Assembly (NCBI GenBank): GCA_024364735.1
Contig: JAGFNQ010000877.1
Location: 186,001 to 250,000 of the forward strand
DNA length: 64,000 bases
DNA from: Boesenbergia rotunda
Lineage: Eukaryota; Streptophyta; Magnoliopsida; Zingiberales; Zingiberaceae
Direction: 5' to 3'
The position numbers were made by a program, and so were the translations under genes. Positions within the stretch are counted from its first letter, which is position 1. Each line of letters begins with the position of its first letter. This document shows positions 53,840-64,000 of the stretch, piece after piece. The notes beneath the pieces were generated by a model, which had not been told where the DNA came from, made no database searches, and was given only the letters and a program-made list of their open reading frames with translations.

Positions 53840-53960
53840 CATCCAAAATTTTAATCCAGTGCGCCTTGCGCGACTCGAACCCAGGACCTCTTCAACAACA
53901 CCCCTATACATTAATCACTCGGATTTATGTGGAGACAAATGAGTTAAGATAAAATAGTCC
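53840..53960 (-). repeat. tRNA-like segment, possible SINE remnant
   Basis: On the minus strand CCTGGGTTCGAGTCGCG is an excellent B-box match, and GAGTGATTAATGTATAGGGG about 30 nt upstream is a weak A-box match. It does not fold as a tRNA by inspection. No target duplication was found. Confidence 0.4.
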
Positions 53961-54059
53961 CGGCGGGCCCTCAGTCTATTTCCCAACTGAAAACACGTGA
54001 GTAAATTATTAGGGACAATAACGTCATTTTATTAAAATGGACAATTTATCAAAGGCACA

Positions 54060-55368
54060 TCTAATTTTTCAAATTCACCAAAAACGAATCCAACTTTGAT
54101 CTTTATTATATCTTTTTTAATATTTTTTCCATTTTATCCCTTAGACAAACCTGATTTTTCATGCATTCATGCGAACTCTCTTTTCTTCCCTCTCTCTTAT
54201 GCATGTAAGATCTCTTCTCTTTACTCTTCTCTCTTCTCATTTTTCTCTCTTATTCGATTTTTTTTTTCATGTAAAATTTCAGGTCCTACACGGATCTGAT
54301 ATCAAAAATTTCAGGTCATATATAAGCCTGATATGATTCATATCAGACTCACGTTAGACCTGATATTTTTTCATATCAGGCCCAACGTAGGTTTGATATG
54401 AATAAGTTTTATTTAATTAACAAAAATTTTTTCTCTAAACCAAATCTCATATTTAGTTATCAAATTCTCGACGCATTATGAACCTTAATTAAATCCAAAA
54501 ATATACATTATGCATTATGAATTAAAAAAAAATCAATGTTGGGGTTCATCTAATCCATATCAGATCCAACGTAGTTTTTTTCTTATTTTTTATTATTTCA
54601 ATTTAGCATCTTTGGAGAGGTCAAAATAAACAACGAATAGTATATTTGAACTCCTTACAATTTAAAAATTCCATAGGAACTGAAACAGGTGCAATCGAGG
54701 CTCTCTTGAATCATATCAGGCTCAACGTGATGTGTGATCTTCTTGATTCTTCTTGATTATATTTTAACACCTCATAGAAGTCCAAATAAATAATGGATAG
54801 CATATTTGAACTCCTTGTAACCTCAAAAATCCACGGGAACTAAAATTTTTACAATCGGAGCTCTCTAGGTCAAATTAGTAGGTTTTGACCAAAACCCACT
54901 TATTGACCTAAAAAACTCCGATTTCACAAATTTCAATTACCGTGGATTTCTGAGATTACAAGGAGTTCAAATATGTTATCTATTGTTTATTTGGACTTCT
55001 CTGAGATGTTAAAATGTAATAACGAAGAATCGAGAAACAAAATCTAATATTGGGCCCATTGGGCTTGATATAAAATATATCAGGCCCAACGACCCCAATA
55101 TGTGATTTGTCTCAATTCTCCGTTATTATATTTTAACACCTCAAAAAGGTTGAAATAAAAAATAAATAACATATTCGAACTCTTTGTAACCTCAGAAATC
55201 CACGAGAACTGAAATTTTTACAATCGGAGCTCTCTAGGTTAAATCAGTAGGTTTTAACCCTAAATCGAATGGGCCCAATATTAGATTTTTTTATTCTTTG
55301 TTATTACATTTTAAGACCTCGTAGAGGTCGAAATAAATAATAGATAGCATATTTAAACTCCTTGTAAC
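54060..55368. repeat. palindromic repeat family P, copy 2
   Basis: It contains the modules of 13150-14280 in opposite overall orientation: a pyrimidine-rich tract (54150-54260) instead of the purine tract, TATCAGGCCCAACG words (54340-54400), and large inverted arms. The clearest hairpin pairs 54800-54895 (GAACTCCTTGTAACCTC onward) with 54897-54988 (ending GATTACAAGGAGTTC), arms of about 85-90 bp with almost no loop. It is non-coding. The right end is cut by the LTR of copia C at 55369. Confidence 0.6.
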
Positions 55369-56092
55369 TGTTGGTGCAATCATACCCCAAATATTATTAA
55401 CTTTTGATGTTTGGTTAAATGAGTTTAAGTTAGGCAATGTTGATAACCTAACATGAAACTTGAGTTTAAGTTCAGGTATGAAGAGTTGGCAAAATAAGAC
55501 TTTGCATGACAAGGCCGAAGGAAATACTTCAAGGCAAGCATAAGGATGAGGAGTCGCGAGCTCGGAAGCATCAAGGGCACAAGGCTGATGGAAGATGTTT
55601 GAAGGCTTGTGTCTACGCAAAGGAGAAGTGGAACTTCAGATTCATCAGGTATCAATCGACTGATACAGATAGGTGAGTCGACTGATATGTGGGATCAGTT
55701 AATTGATTCACGAACAGAAAGATCAGTCGACTGGTTCATGGACCAATCGACTGATAAGTGGCTGTTGAAGGCTGGCGGCAGAAATCAGACACAATATACA
55801 GTAGCCGTTGAAGCTCATCAGTCGACTGATGATGATACCAGTCGACTGATGTCGAGGGTTATACAAAAGGCAGATTCAGAACTTGAAGTGGACACAACTT
55901 GATTCTTTCGAATTTTTTTGCTTGTTCTGAGATCTCCTTGCTTACAAACTCTCAATCTCTTCCTCCAAAATCACTTTAATCTTGTAAGAGAAAGAGATCA
56001 TCTTGTAAGAGTTTCTCCACCTTCATGCTTGATTTGAAAAGGAGAAAAGCATAGTGAAGCTTGGAGGTGTGTGTGTGGATCCTTGGATTAGT
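55369..56092 (+). repeat. partial 5' LTR of copia C
   Basis: It begins TGTTGGTGCAATCATACC and contains at least five CAGTCGACTGAT-type words (55640-55850) upstream of a TATA-like TTATACAAAAGG (55859-55870). The arrangement is the same as in the minus-strand Sirevirus-type LTRs. It is broken at 56092 by solo LTR 5 and resumes for only a few tens of bases after 57344. Confidence 0.75.
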
Positions 56093-57339
56093 TGTGGGAT
56101 CGTTTAGAACTGATAAAGGGGAGGGGAGGTGAATATCGGAAAACTTTTTCGGATTAAAAAGTAATTACGCAGCGGAAAATAAACGTCAATGCTAACACAG
56201 TTTCTTTTACTTGGTCCGGAGCCTAAATCGACTCCTACTCCAAGGCCCACGGTCCTTGACCGTTTACGTTGGGCAATTCTATATTTCGCACAAATCAGTA
56301 CAAGGACAGAAATCGAATATGGAATTCAATACAGCAATTAATCAACTTTATACTGACGATCGAAAATACGAAGATCGGAGCCGCGGGTCATCGTTGGCGC
56401 TTGAGACTTGAGCACAGAGAGTTTGGAGCAGAGCGCTTGGAGAAAATCATTGGAAGAAATTGTATTTTGAAGCAAGGGGGCACACCGCTTTATATAGTCA
56501 TCTGTTGGGCGCCCGTGTTGTATAGGGAGCCTAACACGTGACCCTTCTGCGTGAACCCAGATCCACAAACTTGGCCAGAGCTTATCCCCTCAACTGGGGC
56601 GCCTGAGCTGTCTGGGGCGCCTCAGTGTTGACATGGCAGCCTGCTTCGTGGATGCTTTGGAGAACCCTTCACTGGGGCGCCTGCTACCATACAGGCCCCT
56701 GTATACTCGGGTGCCTGACTCCATTTAGGCTCTTGGGAGCAGAAACCCTTCACCCTTTATTCCTGCAACTAGGGTTAGTTCCAAAACACAAACAATAGAC
56801 AGATAACATGTAATCAAGCATAATTAACAGCCTGAGCTGTCTTGGTTCTGACTTTGGGCTTCCCAAATGGAACCCTAGGTCGAACCGACGTCTACTGTTC
56901 CCTCCTACGGGGGAACACGTTCTCGCCTACTCCTCTCAGGATAGTTTACCTTTTTGCTAACCGGCTCATCCGGTTGGACTTTTACCCAATCCTCCGGATT
57001 AGGTCTTCGTGCCCAGTCCGCGACCAGGACTTCTTGCCCAACTTCCGGTCAGGTCTTCGGTGTCCAGCCCTCAGCCAGGACTTATTGCCCAATTCCTCGA
57101 ATCAGGACTTCGTGCCCAGTTCGTGACCAGGACTTATTGCCCAACCCTATGCCAGAACTTAGGTGCCCAGCCCTCGGCTAGGACTTATTGCCCAATTCCT
57201 CGAATCAGGACTTCGTGCCTAGGATAACTAGGACTTTCCTACACACTTAATGAAAGACATTAGATCACCAACAATACTTAACTTTGAATCCTTTGCCAAT
57301 ATCAAAACAAGGTTCGATATGGTGCTTCCGGCACCAACA
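56093..57339 (-). mobile_element. Sirevirus-type solo LTR 5
   Basis: 1247 bp, TGTGGGATCG...GGCACCAACA, with a perfect TSD TTAGT (56088-56092 and 57340-57344). Read on the minus strand it has a U3 hairpin array (57225-56957), GGGCGCC palindromes (56505-56730), a TATA box (CTATATAAAGC, about 56487-56497) and the GTGAATATCGG segment near its 3' end. It was inserted into the LTR of copia C. Confidence 0.88.
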
Positions 57340-57344
57340 TTAGT

Positions 57345-59381
57345 CACCTCAAGGTGGCGGACACCAAACATTGACTCATCGGATGAAGATGAACTATGTC
57401 ATGTCATGAGACACATGACATTTATGGCTTATGAAAATGACAAAGAAGCTTCAAGTGAGGAGGAAGCTTCAAGTGAGGAGGAAGGTTTAAGTGTTGAATC
57501 ATCATCAAGTGACGATGAGGTAAAAGAATCTTTCAAAATTGAATTTCTTTATAAAACTATTGCTTATCTTAAGAATGCTTTGGCTAAATCACAATCTACG
57601 GTTAAGACATTAAAAGGAGAACTTAAGTCTATTAGGAATAATACATGTATGCATAGTGAATCAAGCATGCCTAAGGATGAAAATAACAATTTGAAAAATC
57701 AAATTATTGACTTAAGAACATGTTTAGAAAAATTTACAAATGGGTCAAAGTATCTTGATATGATTCTTAGTAGTCAAAGAACCGTCTACAGAAAGGCCGG
57801 ATTAGGATATAAACCAAAGTCCAAAGAGGTTGCTTATATTTCTCTAATAGGAAGAAATGATACACCTAAGAAGCAAATCATTAAAAGCAATGTGAAACAA
57901 GCTTGGGTCCCTAAGAAGTATTTGAATGATATTATTAGATCAAGTGCATGAGTACCAAAAGATTGTGTGTTTCATGTTGTTTAGGTAGAAGAAGAGAAGG
58001 ATTCAAACATGTGGATTATGGATAGCGGTTTCTCAAGGCACATGACCGGTGATGTGAGCAAGTTCTCCACAATCAACTACAGAAAGAAAGGAACGGTATC
58101 TTTTGGAAATAGTGGGAAGCTCAAGATTATAGGTAGAGGTACAATTGAGGTATCACCTACAATCACCATCCATAAAGTGTTTCTAATTAAGGACATGGAA
58201 TTCAATTTGCTTGGTGTCAGCTAATTATGTGATGCCGTATATAAAGTAGAGTTTCATGCAAATAAATGGTTGGTTAAACACAATAGCTCGAAAAATGTTA
58301 TGTTGGAAGGGTATAGGAAAATAAATATTTATTATATCAATTTTTCTTATGCTTCTAACCTTTCTACTAAGTGTCTTTTATCAAAAGAAGAAGAAGGGTG
58401 ACTATGGCATAGAAGACTTGGACATATCAACATGAAGAACATAGCAAAAGTAGCCAAAATGGAGTTGGTAAAAGGACTACCAAAGATCAAATATGTCAAG
58501 AATAAAATGTGTGATGCATGCCAAGAGGGCAAACAATTTAAGTCATCACACAAAGGTAAAACTCTAACTAGTACTTCCTTGCTATTATAATTGTAGCATT
58601 TAGATCTTTTTGATTGTCATAGTACTTCTTCATTAGTAGGAAATAAATATTGCTTAGTGATTGTTGATGATTTTTCTAGATACACTTGGGTCTACTTCAT
58701 GAAACATAAGGATGAAACTCTAAAAATATTCACAGGATTTAGCAAAAGGGTTGAAAATGAGAAAAATCTCAAAATCAACCGAATTAGGAGTGATCATGGT
58801 GGAGAGTTTGAAAATTCAAACTTCTCTAGTTTTTGTCTAGAAAATGGGTACAAATATGAATTTTCTTATCCAAGAACACCTCAACAAAAAGAGGTTGTAG
58901 AAAGAAAGAATCGAGTTTTGCAAGAAGCGGCTAGAACTATGCTTAATGGTTATTCTTTACCTAGTTATTTTTGGGCGAAAGCGGTAAATACCGCTTGTTA
59001 TATTCAAAATCGTGTTTTAATTCATCGATTTTTAGGAAAAACACCCTTTGAATTATGGAATGGGGCAATTCCTCAAATTCACTATTTTAATGTGTTTGGT
59101 TGCAAGGTTTATATCTTAAATACTAAAGATGATTTAAGAAAATTTGAGTCTAAGGCAGATGTAGGCATTTTAGCTGGGTACTCATCTACTAGTAGAGGAT
59201 TTAGAGTATACAACAAAAGGACTCAAGTGATTGAGGAATCATCTAATGTTGAATTTGATGAGTGTACTAGCACTTACCCTAGGAAATCCTCCATTGACAA
59301 GGATATAGATGAAAGAAATCAAAACATTACCCAAGCAATTCAAAACTTACACTTAGGGAGTATTGATCAAGGGGGAGGAAG
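57345..59381 (+). pseudogene. copia C gag tail, protease and integrase
   Basis: Gag C-terminal part with an acidic Ser/Glu run (SSEEEASSEEEG near 57450) and a leucine-rich helix (to 57951); protease with WIMDSGFSRHMTGD (58009, active-site DSG kept); GAG-pre-integrase LWHRRLGHINMKN (about 58402); integrase core with VDDFSRYTWVYF (58661), SDHGGEF (58790) and PQQKEVVERKN (58885). All three integrase acidic residues are present, but stops at 57951, 58224, 58400 and 58588 break the frame. It ends at 59381 where a solo LTR is inserted. Confidence 0.85.
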
Positions 59382-61078
59382 TGTTAGGATGTATACTAAT
59401 AGCCTAGCTTTTTGTATGGACATCTATGTTTTGGAATAAGAATCACATGATCATGATTGCATTTTATATTTGTATATGCTTGCTTGTTGTCTAATACTTT
59501 ACATTATAGATAACATGGTGTGTGGTGTCACACAGAAGATCATGTTATCAACCCCTTGTAAAGTATAAGAAGAGGCTCACAACCTAGATGGTCTTGGACA
59601 AACCATTGGCATGGTTGTAATGTAATTTGATATGGTCTGTCTTGACCATAGAGTTACACAATACACTTTGAGTGTATTGAGTGGACCGACTTTGAGGTGA
59701 TTCAATTTATACTGACTATATAATTGAATCAGACCTCAAGATATTATTTTGTACACGCTTTTAATCCCGATATAATAACGGGCAAGCATACTTTGAATTT
59801 ATTTCTTTGATTTACTAGTGGGCGAGATTTATTCGTTAAATCGATAGGCTCGGTAAATTGGGAAATAATATTATTTACATGGTGTGTCATTGATTATAGG
59901 AGGAAATCGTGTCCTATTTTAGGATGATGATATTCCCTTGAGGAGCTCATAAAGTTTATCATGTAAATCCTACAGGTGAACTTGGTCCAGCATGATAATA
60001 AGGTTGAGTGGTACTACTCATGGAGTTAGAAGTTAATTAATTAATTGCCAGATTAATTAATTAATTAACAGACATGCGATATCTTAAACACGGGGTGAAT
60101 TTTGTACAAATAATATATTGGAGCCCATATTTTATTATGGGGATTGGTGAGGTAATTTAATAATTATCCTTTAGTGGATTGAATCATTATTAACAGATCC
60201 GATTTTGCGGCTAAACATTTTTTTGGCTAAAAAAATTTGTAGCTAAAAAAATCTGTTAGGTGGCCAAGAACCAACTCCTCCTCATGGTCCCTATTGTAGT
60301 CTATAAATACCTAATGAAGCCTAGACCCAAAATATATCTCTTTGGTTTAATCTCTCCCTTGGTTCTTTCTCTCCTCTCTCTCTCTCTCTTGGCCGGCGGC
60401 ACGACACCCCTTCTAGGGTTTGGGCGGCGCAACTCCACCTCTCTTCTCCTTGTGGCCGGCTCTTTCTTCCCTTCTAGGGTTGGCCGGCGGCGCAAGGGAG
60501 AAGGAAGGAAGGTGGACGACGGTGCTAGGGAGCCTTGGTGGTCGGCGGCGCAAGGGAGAAGGAAAGGAAACTTTCCTTCTCTAGGGTGGCGCAAGGAGAA
60601 AGAAAAGGAAGCAAGGAGAAAGGAAAGGGCCTTCGTCCTTGTGATTTGCGCAATCAAGATAGGAAGAAGAAGGTCTAGGAGGCTTCAACTCTTGGTAGAT
60701 CGTCGCCCACACGACGTCCTAGAGGAGGGAGGTCATACAATAGATGATCAAGAGGTACAAGTTTTGTTTTGTTCAATTCTTGTTCTTGTTCTTTATTCTT
60801 GCCTTGTCGTGTTGTTAATTATGTTGTTAATTAACTTGGACACCGATTGTAAAACACAAAAATCGGTGATCTTACGTCGTTGTCTTTTTCACGGCTAACC
60901 GACTAGAAGAGTCGAATTGCTTGAACAACAAGTCGCTCAAGTCATTAGCACGACAACGAAATGGTTGCTTGGAAATTCCGTTTGTATTCGGATTAATTTC
61001 AATTAATGAAATTTTAATCCGGGGACACGTCAACCGATATGGTTCCATGCGCACCATCCAAGGGCCTAAAACCCAACA
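59382..61078 (+). mobile_element. solo LTR of an unidentified LTR-retrotransposon
   Basis: 1697 bp, TGTTAGGATGTATAC...AAACCCAACA, with a near-perfect TSD (GGAAG 59377-59381, GAAAG 61079-61083) inside copia C. A TATA box TATAAATA lies at 60302-60309 and a CT-rich leader with a (CT)n run near 60374-60391 follows, so this LTR should start transcription near 60335. It lacks the hairpin array and palindromes of the Sirevirus-type LTRs. The open frames in it have no domain. I do not recognise the family. Confidence 0.8.
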
Positions 61079-61083
61079 GAAAG

Positions 61084-62757
61084 AAGTGCATCGGATAATG
61101 AAAGAGACAATAATTATCATGAAGTTGATGAGCTCACAATCTCTAGGACTTTAAGGCATCATCAAGATCATCCTATTGACCAAGTAGTTGGAGATGTTGC
61201 ACAAGGAATAAAGACTAGATCCTATTTTAGAAAACATGCTAGTCAAATTGCTTTAATATCACAACTTGAGCCAAAGTCAATTGATGAAGCCTTAATTGAT
61301 ACGGATTGGAGCCTCGCATTGCAAGAAGAGTTGAACCAATTTGAGAGAAGTGAAGTATGAGAATTAGTTCCAAGACCCAATGATAGTACAATTGTCACAA
61401 CAAAATGGGTCTTTAAGAACAAATTGGATGATCAAGGGAGAGTTACTAGGAACAAGGCTGGGTTAGTAGCTAGGGGTTTCAATCAAGTTGAGGGACTTGA
61501 TTATGATGAAACTTATGCTCCCGTAGCTCGATTAGAGTTCATCCGGATCTTATTAGGATATGCCACCCACATGAGTTTTAAACTTAATCAAATGAATGTG
61601 AAATCGACATTTCTTAATGGGTTTATAAAGGAAGAAGTGTATGTGGAACAACCACTCAGTTTTGAAAACATAGATTACCCTAATCATGTTTATAAATTAA
61701 AGAATGCCTTATACGGGTTAAAATAAGCTCTCCGAGCTTGGTATGAAAGACTCATCTTTCTTAATCTCTAAAGGCTTTAGAAGGGGAACAATTGATCCAA
61801 CTCTATTTCTAAGGTCTAAAGATAAAGACATTTTTGTTGCTCAAGTTTATGTTGATGACATCATTTTTTGGTCAATAAATAATGAGCTTCTTCATGAAGT
61901 TATCAAACACATGGAATATGAGTTTGAAATGAGTCTAGATGGGGAGTTGACTTTCTTTTTAGGATTGCAAGTCAAATAAACTAATTAAGGAACTCATGTC
62001 TATCAAACAAAGCATGATAAGGAAATTATCAAAAAATTTAGTTTAGAAAATGCTAAAGTAGCGTCTACTTCCATTGGAACAAATATCAAGATGGATAGTG
62101 ATCATGAGGAAAAATTGGTTGATTTAAAGTAATATAGAAGCATGATTGGTAGTTTGTTATACCAAACCGCTGGTAGACCGGGTATATTATTTGCGGTAGA
62201 CATGTGTACAAGATATCAATCTTGTGCCAAAGAATCTCACCTAGTTGTAGTGAAAAGAATCTTAAAATATATCAAGGGAACACTCAATGTTGGTCTTTGG
62301 TACACTAGAACTCAAAATATTGATTTATTTGGGTATACCGATTCTGATTATGCGGGTTGCAAATTGGATAGGAAGAGTACTAGTGGTGGATATTAATTTC
62401 TTGGATCCTCCTTAGTGAGTTGGAGCTGTAGAAAGCAACCATGTGTTGCTTTATCTACAACTGAGGCCGAATATGTAGTCATGGGTGGTTGTGTAGCTCA
62501 ATTACTTTGGATAATACATACCATAGAAGATTATGAGCATCATTAATCCAAGGTCAATGTTTTATGTGATAATGTGAGCACTATCAATTTGACCAAAAAT
62601 TTGGTACATCACTCTAGGATAAAACACATTGAAGTGAAGCATCACTTCATTAGAAAAAAAAAATCCAACCTTGCCGACATATTTACCAAGACTTTACTCG
62701 AAGCGGAGTTCACCTCTCTAAGGAGGGGACTTGGTATGTGCTTTGTAGAAGTATGAC
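61084..62757 (+). pseudogene. copia C reverse transcriptase and RNase H
   Basis: Resuming after the solo LTR: WVFKNKLDDQGRVTRNKA (61408), YDETYAPVARLEFIRIL (61503), YVDDIIFWS (61850, catalytic YVDD intact), then RNase H with DSDYAGCKLDRKSTSGGY (62341), STTEAEYV (62456) and VKHHFIRKK (62635). Stops at 61358, 61725 and 62394, and a frameshift near 61745, disable it. The end LRRGLGMCFVEV is typical of the last residues of Sirevirus-like pol. Confidence 0.88.
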
Positions 62758-64000
62758 TTTACCCTTGTATGACTTAATATAGTACCTCAACATATTTCAC
62801 AAAAACCCTAGGAGACCTTGCTTGTGTATTTTCTCATTTCATCTCATATTGCCTTGCTTTATGATTGTATTTATGCGTATGCGATGCAAGGATGATACAA
62901 ATAATTCACTTATACTTATGACATTTTGATGAGTTATTTGATGTATTACTTTAGTGATCATAGACCAACTATGGGGAAAGTAAATGTTTAATTAATGGAC
63001 ATCTTGCCCATAGATCATAGTTAGATATTTTAAAAGTTTTGTAAATCATTTTATGTTCTCCTTATGGTGGTATAGCTTTGAAAAATATATGGTTTCAAAA
63101 CTAGGTTTTAAAGTTAATATAAACTTAAGTGTGTTTCAATATTATTGAGGTTTTATCAAAAATTCAAAAATATTTTGACTTTTGGTGAGAACATATTTTT
63201 TCATATTAGAGGATATCAAAAGAAATATGTTTGCAAAATTTAATGATTTTTTAAATTTTTTGGAATTTTTCACGCATTTTTGAAATTCAGCAAGACAGCT
63301 GATTTCAAAAAACTAGTCGAGTGGGACATGTCTCAGTTGACCGGTACAGTCTTGCCCAGAATTTAGGATTTTCTATGTATCAGTCGACTAATCTTTCTGT
63401 ATCCTACATCTGTCGACTGGTCCATGGACCAGTCACTGATGTCGCGAAACTTTAAAAGGAACCTCCGCGCATGGGTGGTCGATCCCTAGGGTTTCAGTGC
63501 GCCCGTGCTTCGCCACTCCGTCTCCTTCGTCTTCCCTTCCTTCTCCAGCCACTCCAAGAGTTCCCAAAACCTTAGAATCTCTTCCTTAACCCTCCTCCAA
63601 CTTCGGATCCGATTTTTAGGGCAAAGTAGGGGGTTTTGGTTCAATTTCGTCCCATTTTCTTCACACACCTCATGGAGAGAAGGTAACACGTTATTCTCTT
63701 CATTCTTCTCATTTATGCTATGATTTGTGACTAACCTTCCTATTTTGCATGTTTACCATGATTTTTCCTTGATCTTGTCCTTTGGTACATGCATTTTGGG
63801 CATTTGCATTTTAGGGCTAGGCAAAAACATCGGATTGGTGAGGGTACTTTCCGACAAGTCCCCTCTGATTCTACGGCCCCTCAGTTTTATTCCGACGCCA
63901 CCCGAATAAGATTTGAGAATTCCAACTTCACCTTGATGAATTGTTGGTATCTCAATTGGTCTTATTTTGAAGAGATCACCCCTGATCTCATTGAGATCAT
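62758..64000 (+). other. region downstream of copia C pol, no ORF supported
   Basis: AT-rich sequence to about 63290, then a cluster of GTCGAC-type words (63310-63445: AGTCGAGTGG, CAGTCGACTAA, TGTCGACTGG) followed by a TATA-like TTTAAAAGGAAC (63452-63463) and a GC-rich stretch. This is either a second promoter ahead of an env-like ORF or the 3' LTR of copia C cut by the window. No env-like protein can be read. Confidence 0.45.

Larger units (their letters stand above)
55369..62757 (+). mobile_element. decayed Sirevirus-like copia element C
   Basis: A partial 5' LTR (55369-56092) leads, after a solo-LTR insertion, directly into the middle of gag, so the LTR end, primer site and gag start are deleted. 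Gag tail, protease, integrase, reverse transcriptase and RNase H follow in plus orientation to about 62757, with many stops and frameshifts, and a second solo LTR splits integrase from reverse transcriptase. The 3' LTR is not visible before 64000. Confidence 0.8.

Noticed and set aside
60260..60898. 212-codon frame in the solo LTR 59382-61078
   Set aside because: It starts before the TATA box, crosses CT and GGCGGC low-complexity sequence, and has no recognisable domain.

Overview
The window is plant nuclear DNA, most likely monocot. The evidence is copia elements primed by initiator-Met tRNA, Sirevirus-like copia elements with several polypurine tracts, an Au-type SINE remnant, CACTA/MULE/hAT/PIF elements and an RD22-type BURP gene with introns. 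I cannot name the species. Almost all of the 64 kb is transposable elements nested in one another. Two genes look able to make a protein: a BURP-domain gene (51921-53673, minus) and a small GRF zinc-finger gene carried inside a DNA transposon (39999-40556, plus).

Left part (1-12.9 kb). A decayed plus-strand copia (2065-4376 and 11010-11325) is split by a solo LTR that starts TGTCACGCC (4377-11009). That LTR is itself split by a gag-only Sirevirus-like copia (6112-9440, TSD ATTCT) and by a SINE with a 22-bp target duplication. Another SINE (19-bp TSD) sits in the copia. MITE-like elements and an Au-SINE remnant surround this block.

Middle part (13.1-38.3 kb). A palindromic repeat family (13150-14280) precedes a minus-strand copia (14292-16583 and 29827-31243). 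That copia is split by a second TGTCACGCC solo LTR (TSD CAAGT), which carries a gag-only Sirevirus-like element (17552-23477, TSD CCTGG) and an internally deleted copia (25223-29171, TSD CGGAC). Next, a hAT-like element holds a CACTA element (31670-37220, TSD GAT), which holds a Sirevirus-type solo LTR (TSD CAAAA) and a PIF/Harbinger MITE (TSD TTA). A hAT MITE and a SINE follow.

Right part (38.3-64 kb). A 13.25-kb Mutator-like element (38366-51618) has about 70-bp inverted termini and a perfect 9-bp TSD. It carries a FAR1-type transposase with one internal stop, an intact GRF zinc-finger gene and a Pumilio-like fragment split by a Sirevirus-like element (41294-46910). That element encodes an in-frame gag to env-like fusion. 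The BURP gene abuts the MULE. Then come a second palindromic-family copy (54060-55368, opposite orientation) and a decayed plus-strand Sirevirus-like copia (55369 to about 62757) split by two solo LTRs.

The most unusual signal is in the Sirevirus-type LTRs. Their U3 regions carry tandem arrays of small hairpins in which the stem sequence changes from unit to unit while staying complementary and the pyrimidine loop stays fixed. Between this array and the TATA box lie GC palindromes (GGCGCC or GTCGAC core).
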